Below are positions 45,314 to 56,732 of a DNA stretch of 64,000 bases, piece by piece. The notes under the pieces were generated by a model that saw nothing but the letters and a program-made list of their open reading frames with translations, had not been told where the DNA came from and did not search any database. A program made the position numbers and the translations under genes. Position 1 is the stretch's first letter. Each line of letters opens with the position of its first letter. This stretch comes from Nicotiana tabacum (lineage: Eukaryota > Streptophyta > Magnoliopsida > Solanales > Solanaceae): assembly GCF_000715075.1 (NCBI RefSeq), contig NC_134082.1, positions 99,240,399-99,304,398 of the forward strand. The letters are read 5' to 3'.

Positions 45314-45328
45314 AATTCCCCCACACTT
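45314..45328 (-). other. polypurine tract of minus-strand Athila element
   Basis: Minus strand AAGTGTGGGGGAATT sits immediately before the 3' LTR, the expected plus-strand primer site. Confidence 0.8.
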
Positions 45329-46990
45329 GAATATTTGCTCGTCCTCGAGGAAAAACATTTCTACTAATAAATTTTTTCTTGGGTAACATTTTCTTCAAAA
45401 CGTTAGTCTTTGTAGGATAGAAAATTTATTCAAAATAACTTCCTTCATCATGCCAAATGATTAATCTTTTAAGCTTCACCAAATCTTTTACCTTGCTTCT
45501 GATTTTACTTTTGAAAAAATAAAATTTGCATTATTTTCCTCTTAAATCTTTCGGAATTGATAACTTTATGATCATAAGTCTTGAATATCACAATTGTTCG
45601 TCCATAGGCTTGATCTTCATGTTAATATCCACTAATGTAGATTCAACATTGATTTTTGAAATCTATTTAGGACTTTTTCTTCGCTTATAATGTCAGGCTT
45701 CAGGCTGGTAGGATAAAGATATTTTTATAGTGACTTTTTTTCTTCCAGCTTGGAGCAAATGTACCTTGATACTAATTATTCCATCTTTTTTTTCCCCAGT
45801 ATTTTTGCATTTTCTTTTTTTTTCTTTTTGCTTTATTTTTATAAAGAGATATAAGAATATACACACACTTATATATTATATCTCTCTCTTTTTCCTTTTC
45901 TTTTTCTTTTTCTTATATATTATATCATCTCTCTCTTTTTTCGTTTCATGCCCTTGCACAGTCTTTCTTCTCTTTTTCTAACAAACATTATTTATCATGG
46001 CTGGAAGAAGTAATAACTGTAGTAGTAATATACATTTCTCTTTTTTTCCTTTCTTTTGGGGGTTATAGACCATGGTGTTTTTTTTAAAAAAAAAAAGGAT
46101 AATGGCTCAAAAATAAGTTCTAAGAGGTAAAAGTTTCATTTTTTTTTTGAAGAGAATAAACTAAAAGGGGCTAAAAGGTGTATCAAAGAAAGCCTAATTT
46201 CATCTTTCAAGAATCAGTGTCATCCATTATTTCGCCTCGAAGAACATTTAGAGCAAGTTCTAGAAAAATTATTGAGTATACCTTCTTGTGATAATAACTT
46301 TTCTCAATTCCTTTGATCTCGCGAGTTGGAGACGCTAGTTTTTGCCTTCACAAAATTAAAGTCTTAGGCATGGAATTGACATGATAATGAAAAAAAGACT
46401 TAATATTTGAGCACAATAGAAAGAATTTATTTTACTAATTATAAACCTACAACGACACAATCATTTAAGAAGAAAAAATTTATTATAACATTATAGAAAA
46501 AAAAGTATATATATATACATGAAGTACTAAAGAAATTTTTAAGAAATTTCTGAAAATATAAATTAAAACTCTTTTTAGCTTTCAAATTTACAGTCACAGA
46601 AGAAAGCTTGAAAGAAACTGTGACCACACATATTCTATGTATAATAGACTAGACTAGCTTTTAGACCTTATTAGTCATGGGGTCCAGGTTTTGCTATAAA
46701 CCAGAAAATTTACCTGAGCCAATAATTAATTTACATAGTTAGATGGTTAACCAACCAGTAACTTAGGCATACCGACCACCACGGAATTACTCCTATATAG
46801 ATGGCTCTGTTTTTGTAGAGGCCTGCATGGGATGTCCCGATTGTACAATAATCTGGATATTAACCAGATCAATTGGTTAAGCATTTGTTCATACAAATTA
46901 TATTGGGCTTATGAGGCTCCATTGCTTTACCCTCAATGGCTACGGGTAAGAAAATTGTAGTTCTGAGTTTAATATCGTCATCTCGACTTA
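45329..46990 (-). other. Athila region between integrase and 3' LTR, no env-like ORF
   Basis: About 1.66 kb where Athila elements may carry an env-like gene. I see no conserved frame. The plus strand has T/C-rich stretches at 45760-45990 and A or T homopolymers near 46080 and 46140. Confidence 0.6.
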
Positions 46991-47006
46991 TTAATAACAT
47001 AATGTA

Positions 47007-47995
47007 TTAGACTATCAAGGTTATCGATGGTTGTTGCTCAAAATGTCCTCCAAAATACAACTTTAACCTGTGACCATTTACCTTAAATTTGTCTCCTCCA
47101 TTGATCTGTTGAATTTCAATTGCCCCATATGGAGTAACATCTGTAATATTACAAGGACTTGTCCACCTGGATTTTAATTTTCCTGGAAATAGCCTCAGCC
47201 TGCTATTGTAAAGAAGTACTTGATCTCCAATTTTGAAACTTTTTTGTCGGATCAAATTGTCATGCCATATTTTTGTTTTTTCTTTGAATATTCTGGCATT
47301 TTCATAAGCTTCCAACCTCAGTTCTTCCAATTCATTAACCTGAAAAAATCTTTTTTTTACCAGCAGAGGTTAATTCAAAGTTTAATACTTTCAGTGCCCA
47401 AAAAGCTTTGTGTTCTAATTCAACTAGCAAATGGCAAGCCTTTCCAAAGACTAATTTATATGGAGATGTTTATAATTGGCGTTTTGAACGCCGTTCGGTA
47501 TGCCCATAATGCATCATCTAATTTTAAAGACCAGTCTTTTCTTGAAATTCCAACCGTCTTTCAAGAATTCTTTTTAACTCGCGATTGGAAACTTCAACTT
47601 GCCCCTGTGTTTGAGCATGATATAGTGTTCCAGTTTTATGAGTCACACCATATTTTGATAGCAAGGCAGAAAATTGCCTATTCACGAAATGAGTTCCTTG
47701 ATTACTAATGATGACTCGAGGTGTGCCAAATCTAGTAAAAATAGTTTTTCTAAGAAAATTACACACCGTATGAGCATCATTCTTCCTTGTGGGGATGACT
47801 TCAACCCATCTTGATACATAATCCACAACCACAAGGATATATTTAAATGAATGAGAAGAAGGAAAAGGACTCATGAAATCTATTCCCCAAACATCAAATA
47901 TTTCGCATACCTGTATTGATTGTAATGGCATCTCATCTCTCTTATTGATATTACCTGTTTTCTGACACCTGCCACATCGTGTAACATATGCTCAG
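47007..47995 (-). pseudogene. Athila integrase, core and C-terminal region
   Basis: Minus strand. The core frame (47931 to 47524) starts [13 protein letters not shown] (first catalytic Asp), [16 protein letters not shown], then [12 protein letters not shown]. Here the second catalytic Asp is Asn (codon at 47701-47703). [12 protein letters not shown] supplies the Glu. A region with stops and frame changes (47520-47330) still reads [12 protein letters not shown] and [10 protein letters not shown]. It rejoins the C-terminal frame (ELRLEAYENARIFKEKTK, SRWTSPCNITDVTPYGAIE) ending at 47007. Confidence 0.87.
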
Positions 47996-48635
47996 GCATC
48001 TTTGAAGAGTGTTGGCCAGAAAAATCCGACCTCCAATACTTTAAATGTCATACGGTTTGCAGCATAATGACCTCCAATTGCTCCATCATGACAGTGATAC
48101 AAAATTTTGGTCATCTCTTCTTCAGGTACACACCTCCTGATGATATTATCTGCATAAATTTTGAACAAGTAAGGTTCATTCCAAAAATAATACTTAGCAT
48201 CAGAAATAAACTTTTTTCTTTGCTGGTAAGAGAGATCTTGGGGTGTCCATCTTCCAACCAAGTAGTTAGCAATATCTGCGAACCAGGGTGGTTGAGTCAC
48301 AACAGAGTCAACTGAAAAAATGTGTTCATCAGGAAATTCTTCTTTTATCTCGTTGAACTCAAGGGGAGGGTCTTCTAGTCTAGACAAATGGTCAGCTACC
48401 TGATTCTCTGTTCCTTTTTTATCTTTTATCTCAAGGTCAAATTCTTGCAGAAGTAAAATCCATCTTAACAATCTAGGTCGAGCATCTTTTTTGGCTAAGA
48501 GGTATTTTAAAGCTGCATGGTCAGTAAAAATAGTCACCTTTGTTCCTATCAAATAAGAACGAAATTTATCAAATGCAAATACTACTACCAGTAACTCTTT
48601 TTCTGTTGTGGCATAATTCAGTTAAGCCTCACTTA
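47992..48635 (-). pseudogene. Athila RNase H C-terminal half and integrase zinc region
   Basis: Minus strand frame with [47 protein letters not shown], then the integrase zinc region [15 protein letters not shown]. The RNase H start, reading [10 protein letters not shown], lies between 48552 and 48635. It is cut off from its upstream part by the solo LTR, and a TAA stop lies beside the junction. The matching upstream half is at 51551-51720. Confidence 0.86.
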
Positions 48636-48640
48636 GTGTT

Positions 48641-51545
48641 TGTCATGACCCAAAATCTCACCCGTCGTGATGGCACCTATCGTGGCACAAGGCAAGCTTC
48701 AACTCAACATCTCAACACAGTAGAACTTTTAAATAAAGGCGAAAGCAGTTAATATTAAATAAAACTTTTTAGAACAAAATATAACTCCAAAAGTACTAAA
48801 CAATCCATCCCGCAAAATCCGGTTCACTGAGTGCATGAGCATCTAAATAATAACAACATCCGACTGATAAAACACTATCTGAAAATATAGAACAGTAGAA
48901 TATGAAAGGAAAGGAGAGTCAAAGTCAGCGAATGCCATGAAACTACCTCAATAGTCTCCTGAGTTTGACTCCTCAATCAGCAACCGTCGTGACTAGAAGT
49001 TTCCAGATCTGTACACGAAGTAAAGGGTTAACGTGAGTACACCTACTCAGTAAGTAACAGAAATAAATAAGGAACTGAGAAGTAGTGACGAACTATGCAA
49101 ATACAGTATCTCAATAACTTTCAAATGAGAGTAGCCATACTTTCAATTTAACAGTTTAAGTCATATCAGTACGTACTCAATAAACCAGATATTAAATTTG
49201 ACTGAGCAGTAAATAATATCTTCCAATAATTTTTAAAATAGTGATATGACATTTGCGATGCAACAGTAATGAAGTAAATGTATTTTCAAAGAATAACAGT
49301 CACTATGTCTTCCCATTCACTCTAACCTCACAATCACTCATTCCTCACATTCACTCATTCCTCCCAATCGCTCAGCACTCGGCACTCGCACTCAGCACTT
49401 GCACTTAGCACTCTCACTTAGTAGGTACTTGTGCTCACTGGGGTGTGTACAGACTTCGGAGGGGCTCCTTCAGCCCAAGCGCTATAACAAGCCACCTCGT
49501 GGCATAAATCACTCAGGCCCTCGGCCTCACTCAATCATAAATCAGTAACAACATGCTGCGGCGTGCAACCCGATCCTATAAATATTCTTACAGATCAGGC
49601 CCTCGGCCTCACTCAGTCATCAATTTCTCCAATCTCTCGGGCTCTCAAAAATCATATAAATAGCCCAAACAGAGGTAATGTCATGTATCAACAATGAACA
49701 TCAAGAGACAGAGGCATAATAAGCAAGAAAAGCTATGACTGAGTACAAAACAACAATTAGCAGCTAACTCAGTAAGTACACGACCTCACAGGTTTCAACA
49801 ATGATCACATAAGGCCTAAACATGATTTCTAACATGAAGTACAGTCAATTTCCATGAAAACAAAGGGAACATGTATTAAACAGTAGGCCAATTAATTCCA
49901 CAGTCTCGCGGGATGGACCAAGTCACAATACCTACGGTGCACGCCCACACGCCCGTCACCTAGCATGTGCGTCACCTCTAAAATAGTCATACGACACAAT
50001 GTCCGGGGTTTCATACCCTCGGGACTAGATTTATAACCGTTACTTACCTTAATCCGAGCAAAAATCCTAATCTAAAATGCATTTGCCTCTCAAATCGACC
50101 TCTAAATGCCTCGAATCTAGCCACAATAATTCAATTCAGTCAATAAAAAATATAAAAATTAATTCCACATGGAATTCTACATTTTCCATTAAAAATCCGA
50201 AATTGCACTAAAAATTCGCTCGTGGGGCCCACGTCTCGAAATTCGACGAAAAATGTGAAATATGAAACCTCATCCAACCCCGAGTCTAACCATACCAAAA
50301 TTACTAAATTTCGACAATATTTTGACCCTCAAATCCTCAAATCTATCCGAGAGGGTTTTCAAACTCTTCCAACTAAATTCACAGATTTAATGCCAAAACT
50401 AGTAATAGATTTGGGTAATCTAACCAATATTAAGTTAAGAACACTTACCTCTTTGTTTTCTCTGAAAATCTCCCGAAAAACGCCTTTCCCCGAGCTCCAA
50501 TTTGGTAAAAATGGAAAATGGGAGAAAATTTCGAGTACTGTTCACGGGGTACTGTTCACGGTACTGTTTATGGGCACTATTTAAGGGGGTACTGTACACG
50601 GATATTGTTCATGTGTACTTTACATAGATACTGTTCACGCAAGTGCGGTCACTATTCACACGTGCGAAAAATGCAGAAACTACCCAGAAAATTTCAGCAG
50701 CCTTTTTATATCTGTTAACCTTCCGAAATCCACCCGAGGCCCTCGGGACTTCAACAAAATACACCACAAGTCCTAAAACATGATACAGACTTAGTCGAAA
50801 CCTCAAATCGCATCAAATAATGCTAAAACCGTGAATCACACCTCAATTCAAGCTTAATGAAACTAAGAACGTCCAACTTCTATATTCGATGCAAAAACCT
50901 ATCAAATCAAGTCCGATTTACTTCAGATTTTGCACACAAGTCATAAATGACATAACGAAGCTATGAAAATTTTCAAAACTAGATTCCGACCCCGATATCA
51001 AAAGGTCAACTCTCGGGCAAACTTTTCCAAAAATCTTCTATTTTCCAACTTCTGGCAAAATGCGTTGAATTGTCCTACGGACTTCCAAATCCAAATCCGA
51101 ACATGCTCCTAAGTCCAAAATCACCATACGAAACTATTGGAATCATCAAAATTCATTCCGGGGTCTTTTTCTCAAAAGTCAAATCTCAGGTCAAAATTAA
51201 GAAATCTTTAGCCTTAGATTTCTAGATTCCGTTAAATGGCGATAATTTGATCTAGGGACCTCCAAATTTCGATTTCGGTTATATGACCAAGTCCCAAATC
51301 ACGATACGAAACTACTGGAATGGTCAAAACTTTTATCCGGGTTTGTTTTCTCAAAATGTTGATTGGAGTCAACTCAGTTGAGTTTTAAAGCTCTAGTTCA
51401 CAATTTAATCCATTTTTACATAAAATCTTTCGAAACATTATACAGACTACGCACGCAAGTCGAGGAATTATTGATAGCACTTTTTAAGGTCTTAAAATAC
51501 TGAAATGATTATTTAATTTAAAGATGACATTTTTGGGTCATCACA
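48641..51545 (-). mobile_element. solo Tekay-like LTR with perfect 5 bp duplication
   Basis: 2,905 bp bounded on the plus strand by TGTCATGACCC and GGGTCATCACA, flanked by GTGTT at 48636-48640 and again at 51546-51550. No internal coding region is present, so this is a solo LTR. Read on the minus strand it starts TGTGATGACCCA, like the LTR at 56733 (TGTGACGACCCA). It shares iterated GTGAACAGTA/TACTGTTCAC motifs with that LTR. Athila RNase H reads continuously across it once the duplication is removed. Confidence 0.92.
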
Positions 51546-51550
51546 GTGTT

Positions 51551-52605
51551 CTACTGGCATAGTAAATAGGACGAAAAATCTTATCCTTTCTTTGGCCTAA
51601 AACAACTCCAACTGTCGTATCAGTAGCATCACACATAACCTCAAAAGGTTGACTCCAATCAGGAGACACAACTACAGTTGCAGTTGATAATTTCTCCTTA
51701 AGGGTGTCAAAAGCTATTATACAATCACCTGAAAATCAAACTTAACATCTTTCATCAAAAGGTTAGTCAGAGGTTTTGAAATCTTTGAAAAATCCTTTAT
51801 GTACCGTCTGTAAAAACCTGTATGACTTAGAAAGTTTCTAATGCCTTTAACAGTTGTGGGAGGGGGTAATCCTGCTATAAGATTAATTTTAGCCTTATCA
51901 ACTTCTATCTCATTAGCAGTGATTTTATGTCCTAAAACAATTCCCTCTATAACCATAAAATGACATTTTTCCCAATTCAGAATCAAGTTTGTCTCTTCAC
52001 ATCTCTTAAGAACTAAAGTTAAGTGGTAAAGACAATCTTCAAATATTTCCAAAGAGTGTGAAATCATTCATAAAATTTTCAAGAAATTTTTCAGTCATGT
52101 CAGAAAAAATTGCTGACATGCAACGTCGAAATGTAGCAGGGGCGTTGCACAGACCAAATGGCATTCTCCTGTATGCATATGTTCCATGAGGATATGTGAA
52201 AGTTGTCTTATCCTGATCTTCGGGTGCAATTGGTATTTGGTTATACCCTGAATAGCCATCAAGAAAACAGTAAAAACCATATCATGCAATTCTTTCTAAC
52301 ATTTGATCAATAAATGGTAAAGGAAAATGATCTTTTCTGGTAGCATTATTGAGGCGTCTGTAATCAATACAGACTCTCCATCCTGTAACAGTCCTCGTAG
52401 GTATGAGTTCACTATTTTCATTCTTTATAACTGTCATACCTCCTTTCTTTGGTACTATCTGAACTGGGCTTACCCAAGGGCTATCTGAAATTGGGTAAAT
52501 AATACCTGCCGCTAGAAGCTTGACAATTTCCTTTTTCACCACTTCCTGCATTGCAGGATTCAATCTCCTTTGGGATTGGATTATTGGCTTGTAGCTATCT
52601 TCCAT
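51551..52605 (-). pseudogene. Athila reverse transcriptase and RNase H N-terminal half
   Basis: Minus strand. RT: MQEVVKKEIVKLLAAGIIYP, VPKKGGMTVIKNENSELIPT, WRVCIDYRRLNNATRKDHFP, then DGYSGYNQIPIAPEDQDKTT and MPFGLCNAPATFRRCMSAIF. The catalytic motif near 52063-52074 reads FMNDF, the first Asp being Asn. A frameshift follows, then RCEETNLILNWEKCHFMV and GFYRRYIKDFSKISKPLTNL. RNase H begins with FEVMCDATDTTVGVVLGQR near 51640 and reaches the solo-LTR junction at 51551. Confidence 0.87.
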
Positions 52606-53645
52606 GAGGATTCTATGCGTACAAATTGCTGGACTAATCCCTTTGATATCCTCTACAGTCCACCCTAAAGCTCCTTTGTGTGCTTTTAAGACTTGAATTA
52701 GTCTTTCTTCCTGTTCTGCAGTTAAAGAAGATGTAATTACTGGAAATAGTTCTTGCTCAAGATAAACATATTTTAAATGAGAGGGAAGAACTTTGAGTTC
52801 AATTTTGGTTGAACTTCTTCTAATTGCATCTCCTTATCCTCCGAATCTTTTTTCAGTATTTTAGCTTCTCTCCTAATTGTGGGATCATCATCTTGTGCGG
52901 TGCTTGATTTGGTCAAACATCATTTCATTGAGTCTGAAATTAATTGATCATCTTTGAATTCATCTGCAAGATCACTAATCATGTCAATAGAAAAGCATGA
53001 AGATGATGCCTCATCTCCTGAAAATCTTAGTATCTTTTGCATATCAAAAATGACTCTTTCTTCATCAACTCTCAAGATTAGTTGCCCTTGATAAACATCC
53101 ATGATTGCTCTTCCTGTAGCAAGAAATGGTCTACCCAAAATTATCGGTTCATCAGGACATTCTTTCATTTCAAGTACTATAAAATCTACATGGAAAACAA
53201 ACTTATCTACTCTTACAAACATATTTTTAATTATTCCCTTAGGTTTCTTAGTACTTTGATCTATAAACTGAAGAGAAACACCTATGTCCTTCATTTCACC
53301 AAGATCCAATTTTCTAAAGAAAGAAAATGCCATCAAATTTATTGAAGCTCCAGAATCGCAAAGTGCTTTTTTAAAATATACACCTCCCAAAGTGCATGGA
53401 ATGGTAAAACTGCCATGATCACCAAGTTTTTATGGTAGCTTATTTTGAAGTATAGCACTGGATTTTTCAGTAAGCATTACCACAGAAACTTCTTCCAATT
53501 TCCTTTTACTTGACAAAATTTCTTTTAAAAATTTAGCATATGAAGGCATTTGCGACAAAGCATCAGTAAAAGGAATATTAATATGAATCTGTTTTAATAT
53601 TTTCAATAACTTTGCAAATTGACCATCAAGCTTTTCTCGTTTCAT
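52606..53645 (-). pseudogene. Athila protease and flanking region
   Basis: The minus-strand frame 53390-52920 holds retropepsin with ALCDSGASINLMAFSFFRKL and PIILGRPFLATGRAIMDV. The catalytic Asp-Ser-Gly is intact. Upstream, 53645-53430 carries the conserved gag-protease linker (LDGQFAKLLKILKQIHINIP, DALSQMPSYAKFLKEIL). A TAA and a frame break separate the two. 52606-52919 is spacer before RT. Confidence 0.85.
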
Positions 53646-53648
53646 TTT

Positions 53649-55321
53649 TTATGGAAAAGGAATTGTCATAGGTGGGGGAGCCATTTTTTCAAAATTTTTT
53701 TCTTTCTTATTCTTTATTTCTTTTTCCTTTGATGGTTCAGATGGTTTTTCAAAATTCTTACCCTTGTCTACCTGTTGTTCTTTCTGGTTCTTTTCTTGTC
53801 TGTCTGCATAAGGTTCATCAAGTTCCTTACCTAACCATAAAGTGATGGTCGTAAGGTGATCCTTTAGATTTTTCTCTATATTGCTTGGTAAGGGACCCTG
53901 AATCTTTTCTGACACAAGAGCTGCCAATTGGCTTAACTGAATTTTTAGATTTTTAAGGGATGAATTTTGGGTTTTCATCTTTTCATCAGTGACCTTAATA
54001 TACTTGTACAAAAGGTCATCAAGATTTGGATGAGCTTGTTAGGGCCTCTGCTAGTATGACCTTGTTTGTTGATATGGTCCTGCTTGCTGATAAGGTCTGT
54101 AACTCGGCTGCCCACGATTTTGACTTTGGTATCCCGACGGACCATGTACCTATTGTTTCTGGAAGCTTTGAGAGTTTTCTACACCATTTGGGTTACTCCA
54201 CTGAAATTCTGGATGCTTCTGTGCCATTGGACTCCCAAAAGGATGTGACTTGTAACCGATGAAATTAACCTGTTCATCCGTTTGATTGGTTGCTTTACAT
54301 TCATGGTTTTGGTGGTTTTCTTCCGCATATGTCACAAGCCTCAGATTGGTTTGATTTTTGTGTATTCACCTGAAAAGATTCAAACTTTTGTTCCAAAGAA
54401 ACAATTTGTTGTGTTAGTGTATTTAAAGCATCAACCTAATTTACCGTTGCAGCCTTTTTAATGACTACACCGCTCAGAAGGCCATTGGATAGCGTTCTCA
54501 GAAACTTCATTCAACAACTGCAATTCTTCCTCTGTGGTTTTTCCCATTACAGATCCTCCTGCAGCTGCATCTATCACATTTCTAGCAGAGGTTTTTAGCC
54601 CGTGTTAGAAAATTTACAATTGCATATGTTCAGGAATGTCATGGTGTGAGCATTTTCTTAACATTGCTTTTAATCTTTCCGAAGCTTGATAAACTAACTC
54701 AGTGTCAGTCTGCAAGAAATTAGATATGTCCTGTCTTAACTTTATTCTTTTAGCAGGGGAAAAATATTTGTTGAAAAACTTCTAAGTCATCTGGTCCCAT
54801 GCCGTAATGGACCCTTGAGGAAAACTTCGAAACCAAGTCTTGGCATCTCCTTTTAAAGAAAAAGGAAATAGCCTTAACTTGATAGCTTTAGGAGGTACTC
54901 CATTGTACTTAGCAGTTTCTACAAGTTCTAGAAAATCAATTAAATGACTATGTGGGTCTTCACTTGTATCACCAGTGAAGATACAAGATTGTTGAATTGT
55001 CTGAATCAGGCCGGTCCTGATTTCAAAGTTGTTGGCTGCCACTGGGGGCTTCCTGACACTAGATTCACAATTAAAGCGATCAGGTCTAGCATAATCCCTA
55101 AGAATTCTGTTTGCTGGCCTTGGCGCCACTTCATCAAATTGCTCCTCTACATGGACTAGTGGTGGGATCCCAAGTGGGTTAATGTCCTCTGCTTCCTCAT
55201 TTTCCATTTCTTTACAAGATGCTCCTTGAGAAGACGATGTTTGTTCTTTCCTGCACAATCGAATAAATCTTTCAATTTCAGGATCGAAACTGACCAACTC
55301 TTTTGTAGAAGAGCGGGTCAT
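53649..55321 (-). pseudogene. Athila gag
   Basis: Starts MTRSSTKELVSFDPEIERFI at 55321. Capsid motifs: NFEIRTGLIQTIQQSCIFTG, EDPHSHLIDFLEL, AIKLRLFPFSLKGDAKTWFR. A stop near 54780 is followed by KFFNKYFSPAKR and, after more stops, LKNLKIQLSQLAALVSEKIQ (53990-53900) and a Lys/Glu-rich tail. The N-terminal 180 codons are open; the rest is broken. Confidence 0.84.
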
Positions 55322-55971
55322 AAACTACTTAAAATTCTTAAATAAAGAAAGTACAAGAAAAAAATATAAGTGTATAAAAAATTAAAAAAATGATAAAAAC
55401 AGTAGGTGCTAAGCAAAAATAATTATACAATAATTTTATTATCTATAGAGGATAATAATATTTTACTCAAACTTATAACAAGATAGTTATAAAGAAAAAC
55501 AAAACGATGCAACAATGAACTATGACAAGAAACAATACTATAATACTATTATATATGGAAAAGGTAATTAGTGATAGTACATATAGTTGGAATGGTCATA
55601 AGAATATTTTTCAGTAGTAAAAAAACTTCAATGTGAAAGAACTAACAATAGTATAACAGTTATAAATATACACGTTACAAAAATAGTAAATAGTAGTTAT
55701 AACACTATTATTATGATAAAGGAGAGAGTACCAATAGCAGTATGTATAATTTGCTAAAAACAGTTAATGATGGAACTAGTAGGAAGAAATAATACAAAAA
55801 AGAAAAAAAAACTTTTACCATACCATTATGAACATAAACATTACATTAGGATTAATATCACAGTAGTAGTTATAGCACTTGATTAGTGAAAATATTAACT
55901 GAAACAAAAATAACAGTAATAAATTCTCAAATTAGTAACAAAATATTTAATCTGAAGTAGATGTATGCCAA

Positions 55972-55992
55972 TCCCCGGCAACGGCGCCAAAA
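55972..55992 (-). other. primer binding site of minus-strand Athila element
   Basis: Minus strand TGGCGCCGTTGCCGGGGA, a few bases from the LTR end at 55996. Confidence 0.88.
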
Positions 55993-55995
55993 ATT

Positions 55996-56732
55996 TGACG
56001 AGGCCAATGTGTATAAGATTTTCCTGCTCGTGCTTTGTCAAATTCTAGTATAGTTTATGATATCGTCCCACAGAGATTGGAACAGAGATTGAAACATCTA
56101 TGCTACAGACGTTTAATATTTCAACTACTATTTGAGAGAATCAGATTGATGAAAAGTTTGTGAAATTAAAACTTGTTAAATACTTAAAAAAAATTAAACA
56201 ACTTTCGAAAGATTTGTGATTTAAAAGAGTTGAGAATCGTTAAATTAACTTGATAATATATTATAATAAAATCTCACTTTCTACATGTATTTCTCTAAAG
56301 GATAATTGCTTATTGCTAATACAATTATATCTTACCTCACCAAGGATTAATCAACTAATAACACTCCGTGAAGTTATGTAATTAATTGAGTTAAAACTGG
56401 TGACAGTTAAATCGGAATATCTTCTGGTCTGAATTGTACTAAAGATAGTAAAAACTTCGTGAGAATATTTTTACTAAATCAATACTCCTGAGACTACAAT
56501 TCCTCCATGAGAATTAAAATTGAGGTAAGCAAGATTAAAGACTTTTAATAATAACTTACTAATAATTACTCTCACTTCACTATTTTATTCAATAGTTACT
56601 ATATATTAATTTTCCTCCGTGAGAATTACAAAATTAATATAAGAGTAACTTAAAGATAAAATTTATAGAAGTGATAACAATGATTAGTTAAAAACAATTA
56701 TTATAGCACAGTATAAAATATAAATAGAAAGT
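55996..56732 (-). repeat. 5' LTR of minus-strand Athila element, interrupted
   Basis: Matches the first ~705 bp of the 3' LTR from TGACGAGGCC onward, with a 12 bp local duplication near 56085 (AGATTGGAACAG). The match breaks at 56732 after TAAATAGAAAG, exactly where the Tekay LTR starts. The intact copy continues at 44640 with TCCAAACC. Confidence 0.9.

Larger units (their letters stand above)
43936..56732 (-). mobile_element. Athila-type gypsy element, minus strand, host to nested insertions
   Basis: Minus strand order: 5' LTR (interrupted at 56732), TGGCGCCGTTGCCGGGG primer site, gag, protease, RT, RNase H, integrase, long noncoding region, polypurine tract and 3' LTR (45313-43936). RNase H is split by a solo LTR. 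The remainder of the 5' LTR must lie beyond the window, past the Tekay insertion. RT and integrase each have a catalytic Asp changed to Asn. Confidence 0.88.

Noticed and set aside
45730..45981. Phe-rich 83-codon ORF in the Athila 3' noncoding region, possible env remnant
   Set aside because: It lies on the strand opposite the element's genes and on a T/C-rich stretch, with no env-like features.
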